NCBI GenBank assembly: GCA_004556565.1
Contig: SFGN01000013.1
Location: forward strand, 42,773 to 106,772
From: Lachnospiraceae bacterium
GTDB lineage: Bacteria; Bacillota_A; Clostridia; Lachnospirales; Lachnospiraceae
DNA length: 64,000 bases
Reading direction: 5' to 3'
A model generated the notes under the pieces. The model was not told the origin of the DNA, ran no database searches, and saw only the letters and a list, made by a program, of their open reading frames with translations. This document shows positions 34,779-44,432 of this stretch, piece after piece (within the stretch, counting starts at the first letter, position 1; every line of letters begins with the position of its first letter). The translations under genes were made by a program, and so were the position numbers.

Positions 34779-35675
34779 ATGCTGGATTTTCGTATGGAAA
34801 CTTTTATGACAGTATGCCGCTGTATGAACTATACTCGTGCGTCGGAGGAACTCAAGATTACACAGCCGGCAGTATCTCAGCAAATACGGTATCTGGAAAA
34901 GCATTACAATGCGAAACTGTTTCGTTATGAAGGAAAGAAATTAAAGCTCACCGACGCGGGGGAGATACTGCGGGATGCTTCTCTTTCTATGATGAATGAT
35001 GAAGCGTCGCTGAAAAACCGGATACAAAAAGCGGATAAATCACAGGGAAACCTTCGCCTCGGCTCTACGACGGCTGTTGGGGAGATGATGCTGCCGGATA
35101 TACTGGAACGATACATGAGGAAATATCCGGATGTGCAGGTGCAGATGGATCTGGCGGATACAGATAGATTACTGGAGAAGGTGAACACAGGCGAGCTTGA
35201 TTTTGTGCTGACGGAAGGCTTTTTTGACCGGGAGGCATATGATTATCAGGTTTTGTCAGAAGAAAGATTTATTGCTGTTGCAGGACCGCGATACCGGTTT
35301 GTGAATATGAAAAAGAGTGGAAAGCTGAAGCTGGAAGAACTTCTCGGTGAGCGGCTTTTGCTCCGGGAGCCGGGATCAGGCAGCCGGGAAGTTTTGGAGC
35401 ATCTGCTTGACGCAGAGAAGCTGAAGCCTGAAGGGTTCGTAAAGCGTGCCGCGGTCAGCGGGTTACATACGGTGAAAGCTCTTGCAAAGGCAGGATGCGG
35501 CATAACATTTCTATATGAAAGTACTGTGCATGAGGAATTGCAAAAAGGAGAGCTTACAGAGATTCCGCTGAAAGATGTTCATGTATGCCATGAATTTTCG
35601 GCAGTCTGGAAAAAAGGAAATGCAGTACATGCTTCATTTCTTAACGCACTTGAAAAAAATGAAGAACCGTCGTAA
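34779..35675 (+). CDS. LysR family transcriptional regulator
   Basis: This 298-residue regulator has an N-terminal winged helix-turn-helix (about 1-60: NYTRASEELKITQPAVSQQI is the LysR signature) and a C-terminal periplasmic-binding-like effector domain (about 88-290) with LRLGSTTAVGEMMLP and REPGSGSREVLEHLL. The effector is unknown. LysR genes often regulate a neighbour; the nearest same-strand gene is the HAD phosphatase 47 bases on, and the giant glycosidase lies further downstream behind its own promoter. Confidence 0.93.
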   Translation: MLDFRMETFMTVCRCMNYTRASEELKITQPAVSQQIRYLEKHYNAKLFRYEGKKLKLTDAGEILRDASLSMMNDEASLKNRIQKADKSQGNLRLGSTTAVGEMMLPDILERYMRKYPDVQVQMDLADTDRLLEKVNTGELDFVLTEGFFDREAYDYQVLSEERFIAVAGPRYRFVNMKKSGKLKLEELLGERLLLREPGSGSREVLEHLLDAEKLKPEGFVKRAAVSGLHTVKALAKAGCGITFLYESTVHEELQKGELTEIPLKDVHVCHEFSAVWKKGNAVHASFLNALEKNEEPS

Positions 35676-35722
35676 AATAATCGGAAGTATAACAGTACTG
35701 AATTGGTTACGGAGGAAAGCAG

Positions 35723-36385
35723 ATGATTAAAGGTGTGATTTTTGACCTGGACGGCACGCTTTTGAATTCCATGCCGGTATGGGAGAATCTTGGAGAATTG
35801 TATTTGAAATCACTTGGCATCGAGGCAGAACCTGATCTGGGGCGGGAACTGTTCACTATGAGCATGGGGCAGGCTGCGGATTATATGATCGGTCATTACG
35901 GGCTTAAGATTGACAGGGAACAGGTCATGGAAGGAATCGTCCGTGAGGTGCAGGATTTTTACGCTGAAAAGGTTCCCCTGAAGGCGGGAGCACGTGATTT
36001 TCTGGAAGAATTCAGGGAAAGGCAGCTTCCGATGGTGATTGTCACATCAGGAGAGAGACAACTGGCAGAGGATGCGTTGAAACGGCTGGGAATCTACAAC
36101 TGGTTTGACGGAATTTATACCTGTACAGAATTTGGAACTGACAAGAACCACCCGGATATTTATAATGCCGTTTCTCTCATGATGGATGCAGACCCGAAAG
36201 ATATTCTTGTTTTTGAAGATGCGTATCATGCAGTAAAGACTGCGAAAGATGCAGGGTTTGTCACAGCGGCAGTCTATGATCAGTCGAATGACAGAGATCT
36301 GAAGAAAATATGGGAGTCGGCGGATTACTATCTGCCTGAGTTCAAAGATTTCGATGTATTCTGGAGAAGAGTGTCTGAAAAATGA
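35723..36385 (+). CDS. HAD phosphatase, beta-phosphoglucomutase-like subfamily
   Basis: This 220-residue protein has motif I IFDLDGTLLNS, a C1 helical cap (about 15-85), motif II VTSGER, Lys in TDKNHPDIY and motif IV VFEDAYHAVKTA. The layout matches HAD subfamily IA variant 3, which includes beta-phosphoglucomutases and sugar-phosphate phosphatases. The substrate cannot be told. GGAGG is 7 bases upstream of the ATG. It is probably co-transcribed with the LysR gene and ends at a long hairpin. Confidence 0.88.
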   Translation: MIKGVIFDLDGTLLNSMPVWENLGELYLKSLGIEAEPDLGRELFTMSMGQAADYMIGHYGLKIDREQVMEGIVREVQDFYAEKVPLKAGARDFLEEFRERQLPMVIVTSGERQLAEDALKRLGIYNWFDGIYTCTEFGTDKNHPDIYNAVSLMMDADPKDILVFEDAYHAVKTAKDAGFVTAAVYDQSNDRDLKKIWESADYYLPEFKDFDVFWRRVSEK

Positions 36386-36418
36386 CGATAAAACAATTGA
36401 AATTTTATAATGAATACT

Positions 36419-36463
36419 AAACAGAATAGTCAAAAATCCAATTGGATTTTTGGCTATTCTGTT
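36419..36463. terminator. Terminator after the HAD gene
   Basis: Twenty-base arms (AACAGAATAGTC then AAAAATCC, with their complement) pair around AATT with one mismatch. The fold carries its own A and T runs and can act in either direction. Confidence 0.75.
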
Positions 36464-36485
36464 ACTAATTATACAAAAAAATTCA

Positions 36486-36514
36486 TTGAAATACCGGGGG
36501 GGGTATATTATAAT
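36486..36514 (+). promoter_or_regulatory. Promoter of the giant glycosidase with a G8 tract in the spacer
   Basis: TTGAAA (36486-36491) and a perfect TATAAT (36509-36514) are 17 bases apart. Eight consecutive G (36496-36503) fill the middle of the spacer, so a gain or loss of one G would change the spacing to 18 or 16. See findings. Confidence 0.75.
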
Positions 36515-36551
36515 TAATTTGACATAATATCTCAGAAAGGAAGGGAAAAAG

Positions 36552-39500
36552 ATGAGAAAAAGAATGCAACAGATATGTGCTGCAGCTTTGTCGTTGCTTA
36601 TGATCGTGACGAGTTCGGGTATTTCCGGGCTTGGCGGGATTGATAAAGTCCTGGCGGCCGAAGGCGTACAGGTGACAACAAGCGGAAGCACAATCACAAT
36701 CGGTAATGAATACATTGAAAGAACATTTTCGATGACTGACGGTAAGCTCAAGACCGACAGCATTACCAACAAACGTACGGGAGATACTCCTACGGTATTT
36801 ACTCCCGGAGAAGGCAGCGAGGAATTCATTGTCAAAACAGTAAAAGACGGAGACACACCGGTTATTTCGATGGATGCACTCGACCGTACCGGATGGGTCG
36901 CTACCGCGGACAGCTATCAGAATGCATCCGGCAACAGCGACGGACCGGCACAGAATCTTCTGGACGGGAATCTTCAGTCTATCTGGCACAGCAAATATAA
37001 TACCAGCGGTGCAGTGGGAAACACGAATTTCCCATATAATGTAATCATCACACTGAATGGTACAAAGACGTTCCAGTCATTTTCTTACACACCGCGGCAG
37101 GAAGGTGAGAACACGAACGGTAACTTGAGAGGTTATGAGCTGTATGCAGCAACGAGCAGTGACGGTTCTGCACTTGATGTAAATGATGCAGGATGGACAC
37201 TGATTTCAAAAGGTAACTTCGAGTATAATGGTGTGAACCCGATCTATGTTAACCTGAGTGAAGCCGTCACGGCGAATCAGGTAAAACTGGTGGCACTTTC
37301 CGCAAATAACGGAGCAAACTTCGGCGGCGGAGCAGAATTTAACCTCTATGCTGATAAGGCTCCGATTTCCACTGTCAGCAGATCATTCGCATCAAGCGAG
37401 CTGACATTGAATGGCGATCCGGTGGTGGAAAATACGACGGCAACAATCAACGATGTTAATAAGACCGGAAAGAAAATCACTTTCAATTTTAACACATTTA
37501 CATACAAAGAAGTAGATTACACGATCAGTGAAGTGATCGTTATGTATGAGGGCGATCATTTCATGAGAAAGTATCTGGAAATCAGTGTTCCGGAAGCCCA
37601 GAGGGCAAATGCTGTGATCGACTACATTGATCTGGAATCACTGAATGTAAATGCAGATGATGCGCAGTGGACAATTCCGACGGATGCAGGCGGAATCGTT
37701 CAGATGTCCCAGTTTAAGGCGAATCTCGGACAGCCGTTCTATATTCAGGGCATGTTCTTCGGATGCGAATTCCCGGAGACAGACAATGAAATCGTAGACG
37801 GAACCGGATATATGAGATATTATACCGGAAAATCTTTTGAAAGATTCGGACTGGACAACCAGCTTACGACCGATGGGAAATATGTCACATGGCAGACGGT
37901 AGTAGGTGCGGCAAGAAGCACAGAAAATGAAGTTATCCAGGCAGATTTCTATGACTACATTGATTCTATTGCGACACCGTCAGAGTTCCGTATCCAGTAC
38001 AACTCATGGTTCGACAATATGATGCTGATTGATGACAACAATATCCTGGAGTCCTTTATTGAAATTGATAAAGAACTGAATAATGCAGAGGTTCGTCCGC
38101 TGGATTCTTATGTAGTGGATGACGGATGGAATAACTATAATTACACATCTGTTGTTGATGCAAGCCGAAGCGGTACGACGCTGAATGAATCCGGGTTCTG
38201 GGAATTCAATACCAAATTCCCGGATGGTCTGACACCGTCCAGTGAACTTGTGCAGAAATTCGGAAGCAACTTCGGTGTGTGGATCGGACCTAGAGGCGGA
38301 TACAACTTCTATGGTCAGCTGGCGGATATCCTTACCGCGAACGGCACAGGAAGTAAAGCGGGCGGTTCAATAGATGTTGCCGACCGTGTATATGTGGAGA
38401 ACTTCGGTGATATGGCTGTCGACTGGCAGAAGAAATACGGCGTCAACTACTGGAAATGGGACGGATTTGCCGACACTGCACAGTACAGTCAGTGGAGCGG
38501 AACAGACGGAGTTCCGGGGTATGCGAACAATCATATGACAGGCGGTTATCAGAACATGTACCATGTGACTGACCTTTGGGAGGCATGGATCGACCTGTTT
38601 GAGAGAGTACGTCAGAGCGAGAAGGAAGACGGCATTAACAACCTGTGGATTTCCCTGACATGTTACGTGAATCCGAGCCCGTGGTTCCTCCAGTGGGCAA
38701 ACAGTGTATGGATTCAGTGTACAGCCGACCAGGCTGACGCAGGTTCCAGCACCAGCAAGATGGATCGCCAGATGACATACCGTGACGCATGCTACTATGA
38801 TTTCCTTAAGAACCATGAATTCCAGTTCCCTCTGGCAAATATCTATAACCACGACCCGGTTTATGGAAAAGAAGGAACGAGCATGACTCTGGATACTGCT
38901 ACAGATGAACAGTTCCAGAATTATCTGTATATGCTTTCTACCCGCGGAACTACTTTCTGGGAGCTGTACTATTCTGACAGCATTATGACAGAAGGCAAGT
39001 ATGAAGTGACAGGAGAATTCCTTGAGTGGGCAGAAGAGAACTCACATATGCTCAGAAATGCAAAAATGTTCGGACAGTCTCCGAATACAGGCACTGTTCT
39101 GGGTGGCAACGGAAGCGGAGAAAACAATGCTTACGGCTTTGCTTGTTTCGACGGAACAGATGGCCTGATTTCTGTAAGGAATCCGGCGACCAGTGAGAGA
39201 ACTGTAACAATTACATTTGACAGAACACTCGGTGTTCCGGAAAATGCAGGCACATTACAGTATCATCTGGAGCATTCTTATAATCTGACTGAGGGTACAG
39301 CGACGACAGGAACACTGACCTACGGAGATACGGTTACTTTCACACTTAAGCCGGATGAAGTAAGGATTCTGCGTGTATCAGCGGATGGAGATACGACCGC
39401 TCCGGAATTCGCAAGAGCTTACACAGACGGAAACAAGACAATCATCGTGAAGTTTAATGAAAAAGTATACGGCGGGCAGTTTACTGTATCAGGCGCAGAG

Positions 39501-42500
39501 GTTGCTTCTGTGACAAAGAGCGCTGATGATATCACATACCGCATTGAACTGGCACAGGCTCCGGCGGACGGAACAGAACTTACTGTTACGGCAGGAGATG
39601 ATGTCAAGGATATGGCAGGAAACGCACCGGAAGAAAAATCTGTGAAGGTAGTATACCGTGCAGATAATCAGGTGGTCTATACTGAATCCGCAGAGCTTGC
39701 AGGAACTGCAGAGCTTGCAGACGCAGATGAATCTCTGAATACGATCAACGGATTTACAGTAACTGCAGAAGTGGCAACAACAGGCACAGGCGCAGTTATT
39801 TCACAGGAAGGCGGATATGAGCTCGGCATTCAGGCTGATGGAAAAGCATATTTCACAGTCAATGGCGCGACGGCGGTATCCGATACTGTAGTGAATGACG
39901 GTACAAGCCATGCAATTGTAGGTGTTAAAGAAAATAATGGTATGCTGAAGATTTATGTGGATGCAGAACTGGAAGGCTCCGCATACAATAAGGATAACCG
40001 TTATTTCGAGGTTCCGGCAGCAGCAATCGTTGCAGGAAATGATGATTTCCAGGGAACACTTTCTGCAAAGGTAATGGATGCGGCATACGGCTATGATGCA
40101 GTAGAAGAAGCAATTAACGGACCTTCAGCGGAAAACCTGGCATTGAACAAGACAGCTGCTATCGGCTGGACTGACGGAAGTTCAGACTCGATCGGTAACG
40201 GACAACGTCCGCCGTCAATGGCAGTCGATGGAGCTAAAGATAATACAAGCCTCTATGGAGAGTTTGGTTATGATAATAACAATAAATCCTCCTGGCTGCA
40301 GGTGGATCTGGGCGGGGTTTACAAAGTAGAATCTCTTAACCTGTATCGTTATTTCGGCGATGGAAGAACTTATAACGGAACAGTTATTGCACTTGCAGAA
40401 GACGAAGAAGATTTTGCAGATCATACAGCAACTGTGATTTATAATTCTGACAGTGAAAATGTACACGGTTTTGGCGCAGGTGAAGATGCGACATATGCGG
40501 AAACTGCTGCCGGCAAGACATTTGAACTTGCGGAAAAGGTAAGGGCAAGATATGTGCGCGTTTATATGAAGGGTTCAGGAAGCGGAACAACCAACCATAT
40601 TGTTGAACTTGAAGTGTATGGTATTAATAAAGAGGTGGGACCGACTCCGGATCTGACAGCTCTGAATGCAAGAATTGCAGAGCTTGAACAGGTAAGCACA
40701 GAAGGTAAGACAACTTCAAGTGCAGCAGAGTTCACAAAACTGCTGAAACGTGCAAAAGCACTTGCGGTAAGTGAATATGCTACGCAGGATGAAGTAACTG
40801 CAATGGTAGCAGCCCTCGCAGATGCAGAAAACATTCTCAAAGAGCGCGGCGATGTGACAGAACTTCAGAATCTGGTTTATGCATGCATGTCCGTCAAAGA
40901 AGAAGAGTATACGGAAGCTACATGGGAAGTGTTCGCTGGTGCTCTTGCAGATGCACAGGATGTGATTGCGGATAAAGATGATAAGACACAGGCAGAAATC
41001 GATGCGGCAGGAGATGCACTGAAAGCGGCAAAGAACGGTCTTGTGGATGTAGCGGAAGTTGTCAACCTTGCACTGAATAAGACTGCAGCCGCAAGATGGG
41101 CTGTAGATGATTTAAATGCGGCCACTAACAATGAACGTCCGGCCAGTATGGCAGTTGACGGAAACAGGTCAACAGGTAATTGCAATGTCAATTATGCAGA
41201 TTTTGGAGCAGACAACAGAGATGAATCATCTTATCTGCAGGTTGATCTTGGAAATATTTACAAAGTCAGCTCTATTCAGCTGTATCGTTACTGGAATGGT
41301 GGAAGGATTTATAAGGGCACAGTAATTGCGCTTGCTGAAAATGAAGCGGATTTCGCTGACAAAACAGCAACAGTCATTTATAATTCTGACGTTGATAATA
41401 CACATGGATTCGGAACGGGAGAAGATGCAACCTATGCTGAAACCGGCGATGGAAAGACTTTTACCCTGTCCGAAAAAGTGAAAGCACGGTATGTACGTGT
41501 TTACATGCACGGAAGTAATGGTGGTCAGACCAATCACATTGTCGAGCTGGAAGTATATGGCGTAGACCGTACATATGAAGGAAATGTAAACTATGAAGCT
41601 CTGAATAACAGAATCACTGAACTGGAAGCAGTAAGCACAGAGGGCAAGACAACCGGCAGCGTTGTTGAGTTCGAGGCAATTCTGGAATCTGCAAAAATAG
41701 TTGCTGCAAATACAGATGCTACACAGGCAGAAGTCGATGCTAAAGTGGCAGAACTGGCGGATGCGGAAGCAATTCTCAAGAATCGCGGAGATGTAACGGC
41801 ACTTAAGGAATTGATTGAATCCTTTGCTTCCCTGAGTGAGGATGCGTACACAGCTGAAACATGGGCGGTTTATGCAGAGGCTCTGGAAGCGGCAGAGGCA
41901 GCAGTGAAGGATAACAGCGATCTGACTCAGGAGCAGGTAGATGCACTTAAGACAGCTTTGCAGACAGCAAAGGATAATCTGGCGGATGCTGCATATATTA
42001 CAAGCCTCGTTGTAACACCTCCGACAAAAACCACATATGTGACCGGAGAAGAGCTGGATAAGACAGGAATGTCTGTAAAAGCGGTTTACAGTGACAGCAC
42101 TGAAGTTGATGTGACTGCTGATGCAGAAGTCAGTGCATTAGACAGCACAGAAGCAGGAATTAAGACGATAACGGTAACTTATGGAGGAAAGACAGAAACC
42201 TTTAATGTTACTGTACTGGGGCTGACACAGTTTGATGATGCGATTCTCGTAAAGAATGCAAAAGCAAATTCCGAACAGCTTCCGATCAAATGGGTAAATG
42301 ACGGTGGAGCAACCTGGGCATTCGATGATGAGGCACACTGGTGGCATTCAAGATATGAAGATTTTGACCAGAAGGGCGAAGGTGAAGTGGATGACGGAAA
42401 ACCGACAACTGACAACCCAATCTGGCTTCAGACAGGATTTGACGGCGTTCAGTATGTGAAGAAGATTACATATCTGCCGAGACAGGGAACGCAGGAATAT

Positions 42501-44219
42501 GGAAGAGTTAAAGATTACTCAATTGCAGTTGCAAACATGACAGATCCGACAGCAGTACCGACCGACAGCGATTTCACAGTTGTTAAGAGCGGAACACTGC
42601 AGAATGTTGCTACAGAGCAGACCATTATGCTGGATGAGTTTACGGCGGCAACCCATGTACGGCTTATTGTAACTTCTGTATATGCAAACGGCGGAACACC
42701 GCATGTAGCAGCACAAAGAATCAAGATTTTCGGAACAGTTGTCAACAGCATCAGCCTGACTGCTCCTGCTAAACTTGAATACACTCAGGGTGAAAACCTG
42801 ATTCTGAACGGCATGAAAGTAGAAGCTACATACAGCGACGAGACAAAAGCTGACGTGACGACAGGTGCGGCAGTTACAGGATATGATCCGGCAGTGGCAG
42901 GAACTCAGACAGTTACAGTATCTTATGCAGGAAAGACAGCAACATTTGAAGTATCTGTTAAAGAGGCTCCAAAGACGCTGACAGGCATTACAGTAACAGC
43001 TCCGACAAAGACAGAATACACAGTCGGCGATACTCTCGATACAACTGGAATGGTTGTAAAAGCAGTTTACAGCAACGGCGATGAAACTGTTGTTACAGAA
43101 AATGCAACACTCAGCGGATTTGACAGTTCAACGGCCGGAACAAAGACGGTAACTGTAACATATGAAGGAAAGAGTGCAACATTTGAAGTTACAATTAAAG
43201 AACCGGCTGCTGAAGTTGATACCAGCGAGCTTGAAGCCGAAATTGCTAAAGCAGATGCCATTGATCTGACCGCTTATAAGGATGGCGCAGAAAAAGATGC
43301 ATTTATTGCAGCACTTGCAGCAGCAAAAGAAGCGGAAGAAAAGGCAGAGAGTCAGGATGCAGTTGATGCAGCGAAAGCAGCACTTGCAGATGCAGCAGCA
43401 AAACTGATTCCGGCAGAACCGGAAACCCCGGTAGTATCCATCAGCTTTGATAAAGAAGCAGACAGCATCATCATAAAAGAAGAGAAAAAACTTGAAGTTA
43501 CTGTAGACCCGGATGATGCAAAGGTTGAGTGGTCAAGCGATAACGAAGATGTGCTTACAGTTGATACAGACGGAAAGATCAAAGCAATGTGGCCTGGCGA
43601 AGCAACAGTTACGGCAAAGGCAGGTGACAAGACTGCAGGCATCAAGATTACGGTATACGGAGTAGAGAAAATCTACAATGATGTGAAGAACAATGACTGG
43701 TTCTATGATGCAACTAACTGGGCATATATTAATGATGTGATGAGCGGTTACGGCGACGGTTCCTTCGGACCTGGTGACTCACTTGCAAGAGCGCAGTTCG
43801 CAGTTATCATGTACCGGATCGCAGGAACACCGGAAGTAGAATTTGAGGAGAGATTCCCGGATGTCAAGGAAGGTGACTGGTTCGCAGACGCAGTGATCTG
43901 GGCAAACGACAATGAGATTATCACAGGATATACAGCGACAGGAATGTTCGGACCTGCAGATAAGATCACAAGAGAACAGATTGCGGCAATCCTGTACCGT
44001 TATGCAAAGGCAGAAAGATATGATGTAGAAGCTTCTGACGATCTGGCTGATTTCCCGGATGCCGATAAGGTCAGCGGATTTGCACAGGATGCAATGAAAT
44101 GGGCTGTCGGAAGCGGACTTATCAAGGGCGACAATGGAAAACTGAATCCACAGGGCAATGCAAACCGTGCGGAAGCAGCAACGCTCATTAAGAGATTCTG
44201 TGAAGCTTGCGAAAAGTAG
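36552..44219 (+). CDS. Giant SLH-anchored GH36-like (clan GH-D) glycoside hydrolase with CBM32, FIVAR and Ig-like modules
   Basis: This 2555-residue secreted protein has a signal peptide ending near VLAAEG (about 36). A first F5/8-type (CBM32-like) domain spans about 110-270. The catalytic part (about 280-945) has a clan GH-D look: VVDDGWNNYN, FGVWIGPRGGY, the nucleophile motif YWKWDGF (Asp637) and a likely acid/base in CTADQADAG (Asp726 or Asp729). Then come an Ig-like domain (950-1035), a LamG-like domain (1036-1190), CBM32 plus FIVAR blocks in two similar tandem copies (1194-1500 and 1505-1813), three Big_3-type Ig modules around another F5/8-like domain (1892-2063), a FIVAR, a Big_2 and three SLH repeats (about 2373-2555). 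An alpha-galactosidase or alpha-N-acetylgalactosaminidase acting on host glycans is inferred, not shown. Confidence 0.8.
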   Translation: MRKRMQQICAAALSLLMIVTSSGISGLGGIDKVLAAEGVQVTTSGSTITIGNEYIERTFSMTDGKLKTDSITNKRTGDTPTVFTPGEGSEEFIVKTVKDGDTPVISMDALDRTGWVATADSYQNASGNSDGPAQNLLDGNLQSIWHSKYNTSGAVGNTNFPYNVIITLNGTKTFQSFSYTPRQEGENTNGNLRGYELYAATSSDGSALDVNDAGWTLISKGNFEYNGVNPIYVNLSEAVTANQVKLVALSANNGANFGGGAEFNLYADKAPISTVSRSFASSELTLNGDPVVENTTATINDVNKTGKKITFNFNTFTYKEVDYTISEVIVMYEGDHFMRKYLEISVPEAQRANAVIDYIDLESLNVNADDAQWTIPTDAGGIVQMSQFKANLGQPFYIQGMFFGCEFPETDNEIVDGTGYMRYYTGKSFERFGLDNQLTTDGKYVTWQTVVGAARSTENEVIQADFYDYIDSIATPSEFRIQYNSWFDNMMLIDDNNILESFIEIDKELNNAEVRPLDSYVVDDGWNNYNYTSVVDASRSGTTLNESGFWEFNTKFPDGLTPSSELVQKFGSNFGVWIGPRGGYNFYGQLADILTANGTGSKAGGSIDVADRVYVENFGDMAVDWQKKYGVNYWKWDGFADTAQYSQWSGTDGVPGYANNHMTGGYQNMYHVTDLWEAWIDLFERVRQSEKEDGINNLWISLTCYVNPSPWFLQWANSVWIQCTADQADAGSSTSKMDRQMTYRDACYYDFLKNHEFQFPLANIYNHDPVYGKEGTSMTLDTATDEQFQNYLYMLSTRGTTFWELYYSDSIMTEGKYEVTGEFLEWAEENSHMLRNAKMFGQSPNTGTVLGGNGSGENNAYGFACFDGTDGLISVRNPATSERTVTITFDRTLGVPENAGTLQYHLEHSYNLTEGTATTGTLTYGDTVTFTLKPDEVRILRVSADGDTTAPEFARAYTDGNKTIIVKFNEKVYGGQFTVSGAEVASVTKSADDITYRIELAQAPADGTELTVTAGDDVKDMAGNAPEEKSVKVVYRADNQVVYTESAELAGTAELADADESLNTINGFTVTAEVATTGTGAVISQEGGYELGIQADGKAYFTVNGATAVSDTVVNDGTSHAIVGVKENNGMLKIYVDAELEGSAYNKDNRYFEVPAAAIVAGNDDFQGTLSAKVMDAAYGYDAVEEAINGPSAENLALNKTAAIGWTDGSSDSIGNGQRPPSMAVDGAKDNTSLYGEFGYDNNNKSSWLQVDLGGVYKVESLNLYRYFGDGRTYNGTVIALAEDEEDFADHTATVIYNSDSENVHGFGAGEDATYAETAAGKTFELAEKVRARYVRVYMKGSGSGTTNHIVELEVYGINKEVGPTPDLTALNARIAELEQVSTEGKTTSSAAEFTKLLKRAKALAVSEYATQDEVTAMVAALADAENILKERGDVTELQNLVYACMSVKEEEYTEATWEVFAGALADAQDVIADKDDKTQAEIDAAGDALKAAKNGLVDVAEVVNLALNKTAAARWAVDDLNAATNNERPASMAVDGNRSTGNCNVNYADFGADNRDESSYLQVDLGNIYKVSSIQLYRYWNGGRIYKGTVIALAENEADFADKTATVIYNSDVDNTHGFGTGEDATYAETGDGKTFTLSEKVKARYVRVYMHGSNGGQTNHIVELEVYGVDRTYEGNVNYEALNNRITELEAVSTEGKTTGSVVEFEAILESAKIVAANTDATQAEVDAKVAELADAEAILKNRGDVTALKELIESFASLSEDAYTAETWAVYAEALEAAEAAVKDNSDLTQEQVDALKTALQTAKDNLADAAYITSLVVTPPTKTTYVTGEELDKTGMSVKAVYSDSTEVDVTADAEVSALDSTEAGIKTITVTYGGKTETFNVTVLGLTQFDDAILVKNAKANSEQLPIKWVNDGGATWAFDDEAHWWHSRYEDFDQKGEGEVDDGKPTTDNPIWLQTGFDGVQYVKKITYLPRQGTQEYGRVKDYSIAVANMTDPTAVPTDSDFTVVKSGTLQNVATEQTIMLDEFTAATHVRLIVTSVYANGGTPHVAAQRIKIFGTVVNSISLTAPAKLEYTQGENLILNGMKVEATYSDETKADVTTGAAVTGYDPAVAGTQTVTVSYAGKTATFEVSVKEAPKTLTGITVTAPTKTEYTVGDTLDTTGMVVKAVYSNGDETVVTENATLSGFDSSTAGTKTVTVTYEGKSATFEVTIKEPAAEVDTSELEAEIAKADAIDLTAYKDGAEKDAFIAALAAAKEAEEKAESQDAVDAAKAALADAAAKLIPAEPETPVVSISFDKEADSIIIKEEKKLEVTVDPDDAKVEWSSDNEDVLTVDTDGKIKAMWPGEATVTAKAGDKTAGIKITVYGVEKIYNDVKNNDWFYDATNWAYINDVMSGYGDGSFGPGDSLARAQFAVIMYRIAGTPEVEFEERFPDVKEGDWFADAVIWANDNEIITGYTATGMFGPADKITREQIAAILYRYAKAERYDVEASDDLADFPDADKVSGFAQDAMKWAVGSGLIKGDNGKLNPQGNANRAEAATLIKRFCEACEK

Positions 44220-44432
44220 GAACAATCACAGAAACTGAAGTAATGACAAATTCATAGAATAAACTCCTGGGAGGCGGTCGAACCTGAATGGTAAGGCTGT
44301 CTCCTTCATTATGCTAAAAATGCCTTGATCCAGCGTAAAGACCTGCTGACGGGTTTTGGCAAGGCTGCTTGACAAGCGTTCAGGACTGCGTTAAGGTTAG
44401 CGTTAGAAAAAACTGTGAATGAGGTGGAAAAG

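Noticed and set aside
44309..44432. A reverse-strand frame ending LPKPVSRSLRWIKAFLA in the gap after the giant glycosidase
   Set aside because: The short end looks somewhat protein-like, but the frame runs into the EamA gene upstream and has no own start or ribosome site; I could not link it to any transposase or known protein.
44220..44432. Search for an insertion-sequence remnant or attachment site next to the giant glycosidase
   Set aside because: No flanking direct repeats, transposase motifs or tRNA end were visible; acquisition by transfer cannot be supported from this window.
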